DNA of 64,000 nucleotides from Glandiceps talaboti (Eukaryota; Hemichordata; Enteropneusta; Spengelidae). The notes beneath the pieces were generated by a model. It was given only the letters and a program-made list of their open reading frames with translations. It was not told where the DNA came from and made no database searches. Location: positions 15,328,408 through 15,392,407 of the forward strand of contig NC_135550.1 of the NCBI RefSeq assembly GCF_964340395.1, read 5' to 3'. Both the position numbers and the translations under genes were made by a program. This document shows, piece by piece, positions 1 to 13,600 of this stretch. Within the stretch, counting starts at the first letter, position 1. Each line of letters opens with the position of its first letter.

Positions 1-498
1 TATGAACATATTTCGAACACAGCAAAACCAGTGACATAGACACACGTTGTCGTAACATAGACGCGCATTGTCGTGATGTAGAACGACCAGAGTATATATT
101 CCATATTTTTCGTTCAACTTGGCTCATGCATGGTATAATTTAGTATATGTATATTATTTAAACTGTTGGTGAAACCATTATTATGCCATAACCCGTGGTA
201 ACAATTCCTGAAGACAATTGTTATTATACCATGGAATAGTTTATATATTACCCCTGAACACCAGTTTGGCTTTAACCAATAACAAGTGACGGTTGACTAT
301 CCTTCAGTAAACATCATACTACAGGTAAATCTATAGAACAAATTACACCTCGGCCAAACGCATAAACTGAACTCGTGCCTTTGGAAGAAGAACCATTGTG
401 AGCTAGGGTTAACTTAAAATCACTCTTTGACAATTTGTTTTCAAAAGGAACTCGTGATCTATCCTAATTCTCGTGTTTTACATCTTTTAAAAATACAG
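1..498 (+). other. Intron upstream of first visible polycystin exon
   Basis: Non-coding. The stretch is repeated almost unchanged from 8,631 to 9,077 (minus about 50 bases), so it belongs to the tandem-duplicated unit of the polycystin gene, and the gene must continue upstream of the window. A short hairpin-forming stretch lies near 200-235. No promoter is evident. Confidence 0.7.
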
Positions 499-1005
499 CT
501 GACGTCACGGACTATTTCTACGCGTTTCGAGACGCAATACTCAATGCGACAGTCGAGGCAACTACAACATCAGTCTACCCTTCAGATTGTGCCACACTAT
601 GTATGACGGAGACGTTGTATAGATGTCTGGCATTCAACTATGATAGAAGCAACGAAGCATGTGAATTTTTTTCTGTGAACTTGGCAAGTGGAAACTCTCT
701 ACTGAGTACAAACAGTGAAGATTACAACATGGATTACTACGAATTGATAGACTTTATGTTCACGACACGGTCCCCTACAACAGTTTTCACGACGCCTTCA
801 CCAAGTACAATGGCCACGACTACAAAGCCAACAACCCAGGCTATAACGACTGATTTAACCACCCTACGTTTGACAACAGATGTGACAACTGCACCACCAA
901 CAACTCACGTGACTACACCAGGTGTAACAACAAAACCAACAACTGCACCCACCACGACCGATTTTACCACACCGTATATAACAACTCGTGCAACTACTGC
1001 TCCAG
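499..1005 (+). CDS. PAN/Apple domain plus Thr-rich stalk exon (cassette 1)
   Basis: Exon after a TACAG acceptor, ending at CCAG|GTACTT; 507 nt, phase 1 at both ends. The first ~85 residues show the PAN/Apple pattern: CATLC pair, then CLAFNY, then CEFF, with conserved Tyr/Phe residues. The remaining ~80 residues are Thr/Pro repeats typical of O-glycosylated mucin-like linkers. PAN/Apple modules are known protein- or carbohydrate-binding folds. The exon is nearly identical to 9,078-9,584. Binding partner unknown. Confidence 0.85.
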
Positions 1006-2098
1006 GTACTTGATTTTCATATATAGATACACCGAATATGGATTGTTCTATTGGAGATGTACAAGTACAAGTACATCAAATGATTTTGATACATTCACAA
1101 AAATGCAACGCGAAAGGAAATCAGTTTGAGTTAAATTATTTAAAAACATAAATTACTTCCACATGTTTATTCTTTAGTTTCTAATCGAGTCCATTGCTTC
1201 TTGTTCTTTTAGATTGTGTATTATATTATGAAATAGCTTCTGAAGGGTTTCAGGAGTTGACCACCCCTGGTTACCCTAGCAGTTACGGCAGTGATACAGA
1301 CTGTACGATATACGTAAACACAACAGACGGTTACTATCTGTACACTCACTACATCGCCTTCGACACGGAGAGTTGCTGTGATTTCCTGAGTAGTGGTGAA
1401 GGATCTAACCCTTCTGACAATACCTCGTTGGTCTATAATATCTCCGGTAGTGTCATTCCATCAGACTGGATCTCATCAACCAATGCTATGTGGATGCAGT
1501 GGTCTACAAACTCTTTAGGGATAGCCACCGGTTGGAAAGTAATTGTATTGTCGGTAGATTCTGGTAAGTTGGTTAGTTTAATTGCTTATATATATTTATA
1601 ATTGCTCTCCCAGGCTAAATTTACGTCGACCAATGTTAACTGGTCTTGGTGAAATGGTCTATTCTGGGTAGTTCTGTATCAACTACGACTGTGCGGAGAC
1701 TCATCATAATCTTGTTAACAGCTATTGGTAGGTGTTGGAACATTTATTCCAAAGTATTAAACCACTTGTCATTAGGCCCTTCACTTTTTTCGTAGGTACT
1801 TTTGATTTGAGATGTGGTGCAGGATACATTGTTGATAGTTCTCAACCAACTTGTTACAAATATGTCAGTGATGAGACTGTGATATGGACGGCAGCAGAGA
1901 CATCATGTCAGGAAAGTGGAGGTCATCTTGTCAGCATTGCAGATTCTTCAGAGGAGTCGTTACTTGTAGCTGGTAAGTAATAGAATCGTGTAAACTCAGA
2001 AAAGACATTGACCTGGACATACATACATACATGTGTACATACATGCATACATACATACATACATACATACATACATACATGCATACATACATGCATGC

Positions 2099-2150
<52 letters not shown>

Positions 2151-5100
2151 CAGACAGACATCGGTACATAGGCAAACACACCCAGTGACACTGACAAGCA
2201 TACACATGTGTCTGTTAATATTGCATAATTCCATCAAATGTTACTTACAACTCGGGTTGTATGTGCACGTACAACTAACAACGCCTCGAACATTTATCCT
2301 GATCTTGTCAGCAGGAGCAAGAACATAGTGAACAGAGTCTGAATAAAGATCCAGATAATAGATATCAATATTCCTTGCTTTTTGGGATGTTAAATTTCAT
2401 TCTTTCTTTATCTGTTTTCGATATCCTCAGGTTTTGGTGATTTATATATCTGGTTGGGATTACATGACCAAAACACAGAAGGATCATGGGAATGGACTGA
2501 TGGCACAGCGTTCACATATAGTAACTGGAATTCAGGTAGGAAACTCACGTTGTATCGTAGCCGTCTTGGTATACATGGGGCCGGGCGGAGCATACTTTTT
2601 GACAAACAAATTGTCATTTCAATTGGAGAAATGGGAATATTTTTGTGAGCTTGCTTAGTTCAGACTGTGTCTTTAAAAAAAACTCCGAAGAAACGCCAAG
2701 TTCTCATTTGGGTACTCTCAAGTACAAACGGGCTGGTGTCACAACATATAAATTGGACCGCCCTGTGCTGAATAGTCCATCGAAGATTCGGCCATGTTCA
2801 TTTGTCACGCCTGCAAGGAAAATCATATCATTAATTAAATATGTTTCTTGAAGATAAAACAAGGCTCAAGGGTCAAAGAAACACATTTTTTCGACATCTT
2901 TATTAACGTTCTTGTGATTACAGGAGAGCCGAACGACTCAGGTGGAATAGAAGAGTGTGGTGAGATGTATATTTCTAACTCTGTTCCTGGATGGAATGAC
3001 CACCAGTGTTCTCAGTTACGTAACTATGTGTGCGAAAACAGAGGTAAACTATTTGAACAATATTTGTCCAATCAATATGAGAGAAAAAAGTTACATTACA
3101 ATTATAAATTGAGTGCAGATGGCTCCTTGGGAGAACATTTTTTAGTAGTTGATCGTTTGCCTTCGTTTGTTTGGAGTAAGAGTTTACACTAACTTCATCT
3201 GTAGCAACTCATGAAACCCGCATTCGCTGCAACTAGGACATTTTTAAAATCCCCATCAAATAACCAAGGATATATTCACAAAGAACTGGCTTATTACATA
3301 TAAAAAGACATTATATCCGTTAGTTTATGGCCAGTATTTCCGTAGGTACATGTAGTATAGTGGCTAGTTTAAATCTTGTCATCATGCTAAAACTGTACTA
3401 GTTATTTGTATTGACCGGTGATTACTTCAGATGGACGATAACTCGTTTCAATTTTTTTTATTAAACAGGTGACGTCGTTGATTACTTCTACGTGTATCGT
3501 GACGCCATGATTGACGGGATCAGTGAATCAACGGTGGATTTAGTTTACCCATCGGATTGTGCCACACTGTGTATGAACGAAACTTCATTTCATTGTTTGT
3601 CTTTCAACTACAATAAAGATAATACAACCTGTGAATTATTCTCCGTGAGTTTAGCTACCGGAAATGGATTAGTGAGCACAGTTGATGACGACAGCAACAA
3701 CATGGATTATTATGAACTTATAGAAGTACCAGATATTACAAGTGATTCAGGTAGGTTTGGGATTTATTATCTCAAAGTAAATCCAATCCTTTCGATGCCT
3801 GAATGAATCAAATAATCAGTCATGCTATCATAAGCGCATACAAAATGTTTACTTTCGTCATTTTGTGCACATGGATCTTCAATGAGGCCAAAGTGATTGA
3901 GAGTAGGTGGTGTGGTAGGTCGGTTTTTAATTTTATTTTTCAAATGTGATATTTTTCATTGGCGAGTGTCTAGTTCAGGTAGTTGTGTTTTCCGTTGTTT
4001 TCCATATGGTCTCTGTTTTATTGGTTTCTTCTCATCAGATGTACAGACATTACATATTGGAAGTTTTATATTTTCTTTTCAAGTTAATGTCACCTTTCTT
4101 TTACGAGACTTCACAATTATTGGGATTTCATTATTTTTTTCCCGACTAAGTAAAAAACGTTTATGGTTGGCATTGACAACTAGGTGGGATCGGGTATCAG
4201 GAACCAAGCAATTTATTGTTGTAGACCTGACATTTCCCTTTCTAAATGCGAAATAGTATTTTCTCTAATCTAAAAATAATGATATTTAGTGCCTCCCAAC
4301 TTATTGTATTTGAAAAATCTCACACGTTCACTCGTTTATTTCTCAAGTTTGTGATCAGATTCATTTCTGCTTCGTGTCCTCTGGAATGTGTAATGTAATT
4401 GTGGAATAGCTTTTGGAGGGTTTAAGGAGTTGGCCACCTCTATGCATGCATAGTTTTATATCTTTCAGGATTTGTGAATTGAAATGTAATGCTCACATAT
4501 ATGTAAAATCAGGTCGAAAACATAACCAAATGTATTATTGACCAAAAAAGCTGATGATAAGTCGCATCACTCACTTTTATAATCAAAGCCTACAGACTTG
4601 TATTCTATGTACTAGTGAATTATAAAAAAACCATCTGGGGTGAAATGTAATTACTAAGACAAATTGTACATTACATGTAACTACACACATCTCTACATAA
4701 TTTACCTTCAATCCATGTCAAATTACCTGTGAAATGGTGTACAATTTAACTAATTACACATTGCTAAGTATGTATTACCTCCGTGTCTGTTGTTAGTATA
4801 AACAAAGCAGTAAAGGGTACGACAATACTTGTTAATCAGAAAAGAAGGTATTTGACTTCACAATAGAAAGGAAGTCAAGAGATACAGTTTACCATACACA
4901 GTTTGATATCTTTCAGGTTTGAAGAATTGAAATGTAATGTTCGCATATGTGCAAAAAACATGTCGAAAACATACTTACAAAGTGTATTATTAATGACACG
5001 AAAACTTACAAGTCGCATCACTCACTTTCATAAACAACACGGTAGGCCTATAGAAATAAGATGTCTGTCCGTTTGATAGACGCACCTTAGATGACGAATG

Positions 5101-6910
5101 AATGAATTTCATGGGGTTTGTTCTATATGGGTACATGGGTACTAGTAGAAGTTAGTATTCCAACGATTTGGAATATACATGTTTATCGGCCACGGTACAT
5201 GTTAGTACATTGACTCATCCCAAATAGCCTGTTATGATTCTAAGCTAAACGGGTACATGTATATTAAATGATTCTGAGAAATTTCGAAGGAGTAGAGTGA
5301 AAGTGAAGGAGTTCAAGTTACAGTATTTGAAAACATAGAAGATTTTCATTCGTTTTTTCCTTCAGTAAGGAAGAAATGTATTTAGTGGGTGGAAGTCTGT
5401 GTGTGTGTGTGTGTGTGTGACTGTCTGTCTGTGTCATCGTTTTCTCCATAACGGCTTGCTCAATTCAAACGAAATTTTAAAGACATATTCCGTAAGGTAA
5501 TGGCAAGACTTGACTAGGTTTTGATAAAAATCCCATGAATATTAATGAGCAATTTACGTAATTAATGATTTTCGGTAATTAGGCTATATCTCAAGAACGC
5601 TCTCTTCAAATTCATTATAACTTAGTACACACATTTACGATACCAAAGCGCACCTGTCCTGAAAATATTACTAATGTAGCTTTTAGTTTTAATAAGTTAT
5701 TGGCATATTTTTGATTGGCCACAAAAAGAAAAGAAATAGTTTCTCGTCAGGAAATGTCGTCTGAAGTGGTGCGACTTTATCACCACTTTCTAAAACATGA
5801 CTGGCTCAATTCAAACGAAATTTATTGCATGTGTTCTGTAGGGTAGTGACAAGAACTGATTAGGTTTCGGTAAACATCCCAAGAATATTAACAAGAAATT
5901 TACATAATGAATGGTTTTGCGGTAATTAGGCTATATCTCAAGAATGGACACTTCAATATAATTTGATACATGCATTTGCGATACCAAAGCGCACTTGTCC
6001 TGACAATATTATTGATGTAGCTTTTAGTTTTAATAAATTATTGGCATATTTTTGTAGGCCACTAAAAAGGAAAAAATAGTTTCTCGTCAGGAAATGTTGT
6101 CTAAAGTGGTATGACGATGCGCTTATTTTTTTTTTTACATTCTCAATAAATGTCATAGTGCATGTTGTTGTTAGCCAGGAGATCACTAACAGCAATGAGC
6201 AAATAGCAATCAATGAGAAAAAATAACTTATTACAAATGTTCTGTTGTATTCCAACATTTGTCTGTAGGAACGACAATCTCAAAACTTTGCAACTACGGA
6301 AGACATTCAGTTTACATCTGGTTTTCCTGGTTGTAATCGACTTCATTTTTTTGCTTTTTATTCCTCTAGAATGTGTCTTGTATTATGAAATAGCTTCTGA
6401 AGGGTTTCAGGAGTTGGCCACCCCTGGTTACCCTAACAGTTACGGCACTGATACAGACTGTATGATATATGTGAACACCACAGACGGTTACTATCTGTAC
6501 ACTCACTACATCGCCTTCGACACGGAGAGTTGCTGTGATTTCCTCATTACTGGTGAAGGATCTAGTCCTTCTGACAATACCTCGTTGGTCTATAATATCT
6601 CCGGTAGTGTCATTCCATCAGACTGGATCTCATCAACCAATGCTATCTGGATGCAGTGGTCTACAAACTCTTCAGGGATAGCCACCGGTTGGAAAGTTGT
6701 TGTATTGTCTGTTGATTCTAGTAAGTTAATTTGATTGCTTTCGCTGTCATTGTTTTTGTTCTTTGCTTTGGCTAAGTATCATGTTATATATATATATATC
6801 AATAACTATATAGATTGTGAGGACAAATCAAATTAAATTGCGTCTTCTAAACTGCAATGATCTATTGGAAGAACATTTGAAAGTGATGGTGCATGCTTTT
6901 CAACAACCAT

Positions 6911-6948
<38 letters not shown>

Positions 6949-6963
6949 CGACAGCAGCAGCAA

Positions 6964-7002
<39 letters not shown>

Positions 7003-10000
7003 CCATTACCACTACTACCACAAACATATCTACAAATAGTTTGACCTCAAATTTTACAAAGCAGTTACTCTTCCGAAATGTTTTATCAAAATCCACTGAG
7101 CTTGAAATAAGTATAGAAATGATTTTTTATCACAGCTACATTCGACTTAAGATGTGGAAATGGATATATAGCCCACGACTCTGTGCCGTCCTGTTACCAA
7201 GTTGTTAACGACGTGGCTGTCACGTGGTCAACAGCCGAGGCGTCCTGTCAGCTTGGCGGAGGACATTTAAGTAGTGTTTCTAGTTCTGAAGAGGAATCGA
7301 CTATTTCGGGTAATTGTACCGAATTTATATATTATAAAGAGAGTTTTTTTATTCCATGATTAATATGATCAAATACTATGTATGTATGTATGTATGTATG
7401 TATGTATGTATGTATGTATGTATGTACTTTTTATCTGACATGTAACCGATGCTCTGTAAATTTCTAGATTATGTTGACGGAAATCTAGTTGTTTGGATTG
7501 GCATGACTGACCAGTTTACTGAAGGATCATGGGAATGGTCTGATGGAAGCTCAGTAACCTACACAAACTGGGGATCAAGTAAGAATTTAAAGTTGTCATG
7601 TTGTTATTGTAGCTTTCGTAAGTTCCAAAGCTTAACATTGATATGCTCACAATTGGCAAACATAGAATATTACATGCAGATGTACACTGTGAAAGTAAAA
7701 GGACACATGTTGAACTTTAGCCTCAACGAGTAGAAGGGATAAAACCGGGATACAAAGGTAGTAAAGAGATGTTCCTATCTTTGTGTCGTTTATATGACAA
7801 ATAACAAACATGTATGCGGAGTTGAGGGTGGGGTAGCAAGGTGTAATGAAAATATTGGTCAAATTGAAATGTAGACCACTTTTTCATTGTGATGCAAAAC
7901 ACACTGCCAAAATGTGTATTGTTGGAGTTCTAATGTGTTTCTACAAAATTAATATGATATGCTTAAATGTTTGTTAACTCTTGTCATCAGGTGAACCAAA
8001 CGATTCAGGTGGGAATGAAGATTGTGCCATGATGAGCATTTCCGGGTCAACTATTTCTTGGAATGACGGAGCCTGTACTTCAAGTTATCAGTATGTCTGC
8101 AAAAATGACGGTAACTATATATTGGCGTCTTGCAATGGTACAATTAACCCAAAGTTTGCTTCCACCATTTAAAAAAGGACACTTTGTAACTTTGAAGGCT
8201 ATGGGGTTGTATAGAGTATAAGATTTACTCACTCTGGTGCTGTAACACAGTGCAGTAAAACTGTATCAAGGACTTGACATTCTGGTATCGATCAAGCTGA
8301 GTTTACAAGATTATTTGTTTTTGCTGTGTTAAAATACATATCTAAAAACCTTGGGGAAACTATTCAAGTGCACCAGTGATGTCGATGCATGTCTTAGGCG
8401 ACGTTTAGATGTTATTCCCCAATATTTGTCTTCTTTACGGAAAATACGAATGACCTATGGGGGCCTTTGTCACGAGTCACTAAACGAGTAGTGACAACCC
8501 TTAGGTCACGAGTATTTTCCGGCTGAATGAAGAACAATATTGGAGAAGAACATATTTATACCAGCGCCAGTAACATTAAAAGAAAAGGGGAGGGTGGATG
8601 GGCGGGGAATAATCACAATTTTGAACGTATTATGAACATATTTCGAACATAGCAAAACCAGTGACATAGACACACGTTGTCGTGATGTAGAACGACAAGA
8701 GTATATATTCCATATTTTTCGTTCATCTTGTCTCCTTGATGGTATAACTTAGTATATGTATACTATTTAAACTGTTGATGAAACCGTTATTATGCCATAA
8801 CCCGTGCTAACAATTCCTGAAGACAATTGTTATTATACCATGGAATAGTTTATATATTACCCCTGAACACCAGGTTTGGCTTTAACCAATAACAAGTGAT
8901 CCTTCAATAAACATTATACTACAGGTAAATCTATAGAGGAAACTGAACTCGTGCCTTTGGAAGAAGAACCATCGTGAGTTAGGGTTAACTTAAAATCACC
9001 CTTTGAAAAAAATTTTTCAAAAGGAACTCGTGATCTATCGGCCTAACTCTCATGATTAATATGTTTTATAAATACAGCTGACATCACGGACTATTTCTAC
9101 GCCTTTCGAGATGCAAGACTCAATGCGACAGTCGAGGCAACGACAACATCAGTCTACCCTTCAGATTGTGCCTCACTATGTATGATGGAGACGTTGTATA
9201 GATGTCTTGCATTCAACTATAATAGAAGCAACGAAGTTTGTGAATTGTTTTCTGTGAACTTAGCAAATGGAAACTCTCTACTGAGTACAAACAGTGAAGA
9301 TTATGACATGGACTACTATCAATTGATAGACTTTATGTTCACGACACGGTCCCCTACAACAGTTTTCACGACGCCTTCACCAAGTACAATGGCCACGACT
9401 ACAAAGCCAACAACCCAGGCTATAACGACTGATTTAACCACCCTACGTTTGACAACAGATGTGACAACTGCACCACCAACAACTCACGTGACTACACCAG
9501 GTGTAACAACGAAACCAACAACTGCGCCTGCCACGACCGATTTTACCACACCGTATATAACAACCCGTTCAACTACTGCTCCAGGTACTTGATTTTCATA
9601 TATAGTCTAGATACACCCAATATGGATTGTTCTATTGCAAATGTACAAGTACATCAAATGATTTTGATACATTCTCAAAAATGCAACGCGAAAGGGAAAC
9701 AGTTCGAGTTAAATTTAAAAAAATAAATAAATTACTTCCATTTGTTTATTCTTTAGTTTCTAATCGAGTCCATTGCTTCTTTGTTCTTTTAGATTGTGTA
9801 TTATATTATGAAATAGCTTCTGAAGGGTTTCAGGAGTTGACCACCCCTGGTTACCCTAGCAGTTACGGCAGTGACACAGACTGTACGATATACGTAAACA
9901 CCACAGACGATTACTATCTGTACACTCACTACATCGCCTTCGACACGGAGAGTTGCTGTGATTTCCTCATTAATGGTGAAGGATCTAACCATTCTGACAA

Positions 10001-10587
10001 TACCTCGTTGGTCTATAATATCTCCGGTAGTGTCATTCCATCAGACTGGATCTCATCGACCAATGCTATGTGGATGCAGTGGTCTACAAACTCTTTAGGG
10101 ATAGCCACCGGTTGGAAAGTAATTGTATTGTCGGTTGATTCTGGTAAGTTGGTTAGTTTAATTGCTTGTAGATATTTATAGTTGCTCTCCCAGGCTAAAT
10201 TTACGTTGACGAATGTTAATTGATCTTGGTGAAATGGTCTACTCCGGATAGTTCTGTATCAATTAAGGCAGGGTGGAAACTCTAATAACCTTCAGATATT
10301 AGTAGGTGTTGGAACATTCTTTGCAAAGTATTAAACCTCTTGTCATTGGGCCCTATATTTCTTTCGTAGGTACTTTTGACTTGAGATGTGGTGCAGGATA
10401 TATTGTTGATAGTTCTCAACCAACTTGTTACAAATATGTCAGCGATGAGACTGTGATATGGACGGCAGCAGAGACATCATGTCAGGAAAGTGGAGGTCAT
10501 CTTGTCAGCATTGCAGATTCTTCCGAGGAGTCGTTCCTTGTAGCTGGTAAGTAATACAATCGTGTATACTCAGAAAAGGCTTTGACC

Positions 10588-10619
<32 letters not shown>

Positions 10620-13600
10620 CATACATACATACATACTCACATACGTACGTACGTACGTACGTACATAATACATACATACATGCATGCATGCATGCATGCA
10701 TGCATACATACATACATACATACATACATACATACATACATACATACATACATACACACATACGTACGTACGCACATAATACATACATACATGCATGCAT
10801 GCATGCATGCATGCATGCATGCATACATACATACATACATACATACATACATACATACATACATACATACATACATACATACATCATACATGCAGACAAG
10901 CAGACATGCAGACATGCATGCATGCATGCAGACATAGAAACAGACAGACAGAGGCACATAGGCAAACACGCCCAGTGACACTGAGAAGCATACACTTGTC
11001 TGTTAATATTGCATAATTCCATCAAATGTTACTTACAACTCGGGTTGTACGTGCATGTACAACTAACAATGCCTCGAACATTTATCCTGATCTTGTCAGC
11101 GGGAGCAAGAACGTAGTGAACAGAGTCTGAATAAAGATCCAGATAATAGATATCAATATTCCTTGCTTTTTGGGACGTTAAATTTCATTCTTTCTTTATC
11201 TGTTTTCGATATCCTCAGGTTTTGGTGATTTATATATCTGGTTGGGATTACATGACCAAAACACAGAAGGATCATGGGAATGGACTGATGGCACAGCGTT
11301 CACATATAGTAACTGGAATTCTGGTAGGAAACTCATGTTGTATCGTAGCCGTCTTGGTATACATGGGGCCGGGCAGAGCATACTTTTTAACAAACAAATT
11401 GTAATTTCAATTGGAGAAATGGGAACATTTTTTGTAAGCTTGCTTAGTTCAGACTGTATCTTTAAAAAAAACCCCGAAGAAACTCCTAGTTCTTATTTGG
11501 GTACTAACAAGTACAAACGGGGTGGTGTCATAGCGTATAAATTGGACCGCCCTGTGTTGAATAGTCCATCGAAGATTCGGCCATATTCATTTATCACGCC
11601 TGCAAGGAAAATTTATATCATTAATTAAATATGTTTCTTGAAGATAAAACAAGGCTCAAGGGTCAAAGAAACACATTTTTCGACATCTTTATTAACGTTC
11701 TTGTGATTACAGGAGAGCCGAACGACTCTGGTGGAGTAGAAGAGTGTGGTGAGATGTATATTTCTAACTCTGTTCCTGGATGGAATGACCACCAGTGTTC
11801 TCAGTTACGTAACTATGTGTGCGAAAACAGAGGTAAACTATATTTGTCCAATCAATGTGAGGGAAAAAAAGTTACATTACAATTATAAATTGAGGGCGGA
11901 TGGCTCCTTGGAAGAACATTCTTTAGTTGTTGATCGTTTGCCTTCGTTTGTTTGGAGTAAGAGTTTACACTTGTAACTTCATCTGTAGCAACTCATGAAA
12001 CCCGCATTCGCTGTAACTAGGACATTTTAGAAATCCCCATTAAATAACCAAGGATATATTAATAATAATAAGAATAATAATGATAATAATAATATTTATT
12101 TCTTAAAAAGTTAACGCTTTCAATATAAAAACATCTCAAAGCGCCTTACAATGCTACGACAAAAAGGCAATAAAAAGGATGTAAAACACAATGGAGGAAT
12201 CTGCCAGTAATAAAACAGTTATTCAAATAAAAAGGTATGTTTTAAGATTTGACTTAAAACGTTAATATTCTTACTCAAACGGAGTGACAGTGGCAGCCTA
12301 TTCCACAAATGTGGAGCACATGTCGATACTCACAAAAAACTGGTTTATTACTTATAAAAAGACATTATATCCGTTAGTTTATGGCCAATATTTGCTGTAG
12401 GTAGTGTAGTGGCTAGTTTAAATCTTATCACCATGTTAAAACTGTACTAGATGGGCGATAACTCGTTTCAATGTTTTCTTTGGACAGGTGACATCGTTGA
12501 TTACTTCTACGTGTATCGTGACGCCATGATTGACGGGACCAGTGAATTAACGGTGGATTTAGTTTACCCATCGGATTGTGCCACACTGTGTATGAACGAA
12601 ACTTCGTTTACTTGTTTGTCTTTCAACTACAATAAAGATAATACAACCTGTGAATTATTCTCCGTGAGTTTAGCTACCGGAAATGGATTAGTGAGCATAG
12701 TTGATGACGACACCAACAACATGGATTATTATGAACTTATAGAAGTACCAGCTATTACAAGTGATTCAGGTAAGTTTGGGATTTATTATCTCAAAGTAAA
12801 TCGAATCCTTTCGATGCCTGAATGTATCAAATAATTAGTCATGATATCATAAGCGCATACAAAATGTTTACTTTCGTCTTTTTGTGCACATTCATATGAT
12901 CTTCAATGAGGCCAAACTGATTTTAGAATAGCTGGTGTGGTAGGTCGATTTTTTATTTTATTTTTCATATGTGACATTTTTCATATGTGAGTGTCAAATT
13001 CAGGTAGTTATGTTTTCCGTTGTTTTCCATATGGTCTCTGTTATTGGTTTCTTCTCATCAGATGTACAGCCTAGCCATTACAGATTGGAACTTTTATATT
13101 TTCTTTTCAAGTTAATTTCAGCTTCCGCATCCACTATATCTTGCGAGACTTTCCAATTATTGCGATTTTATTACTTTTTCCCTGAATACGTAAGAAAATA
13201 TTAATGTTGGGTGTGAAAACTGGGTGGGGTCGGGTATCAGGAAGCAAACAATTTATTTTTGTAGACCTGACATTTCCCTTTCTGAATGGGAAATAGTATT
13301 ATCTCTACAACTAAAAATAATGATTTTTAGTGCCCCCCCCCCCAATTTATTGTATTTGGAAAATCTCACACTTTCACCCGTTTATTTCTCAAGTTAGTGA
13401 TCAGCTTCATTTCTGCTTTGTATCCTCTGGAGTGTGTAATGTAATTGTGGAATAGCGTTTGGAGGGTTTGAGGAGTTGGCCACCTCTATGCATGCATGCA
13501 TAGTTTTATTTATTCAAGTTTGTGAATTGAAATGTAATGCTCACATATATGTAAAATCAGGTCGGAAACATAATAACCAAATGTATTATTGAACAAAAAA

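Larger units (their letters stand above)
3751..6369 (+). other. Intron holding a relic exon, internal duplication and inserted repeat
   Basis: This 2.6 kb intron separates stalkless PAN from the next CUB exon. It contains a decayed CUB exon start (4,384-4,442), an internal duplication (about 4,460-4,595 resembles 4,905-5,037), a short GT run near 5,400, and a ~960 bp insertion (5,361-6,320) absent from the paralogous intron 12,770-14,579. The open stretch at 3,897-4,256 has no splice or domain support. Confidence 0.7.

Noticed and set aside
3897-4256. Hydrophobic open frame in an intron
   Set aside because: No splice signals; the paralogous intron (12,900-13,260) does not preserve the frame.
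10497-11025. Long open frames on both strands with Met-Tyr-Val-Cys and Ile-His-Thr repeats
   Set aside because: They are translations of tetranucleotide microsatellites; similar frames recur at 1,923-2,328, 50,671-51,045 and 56,079-56,772.
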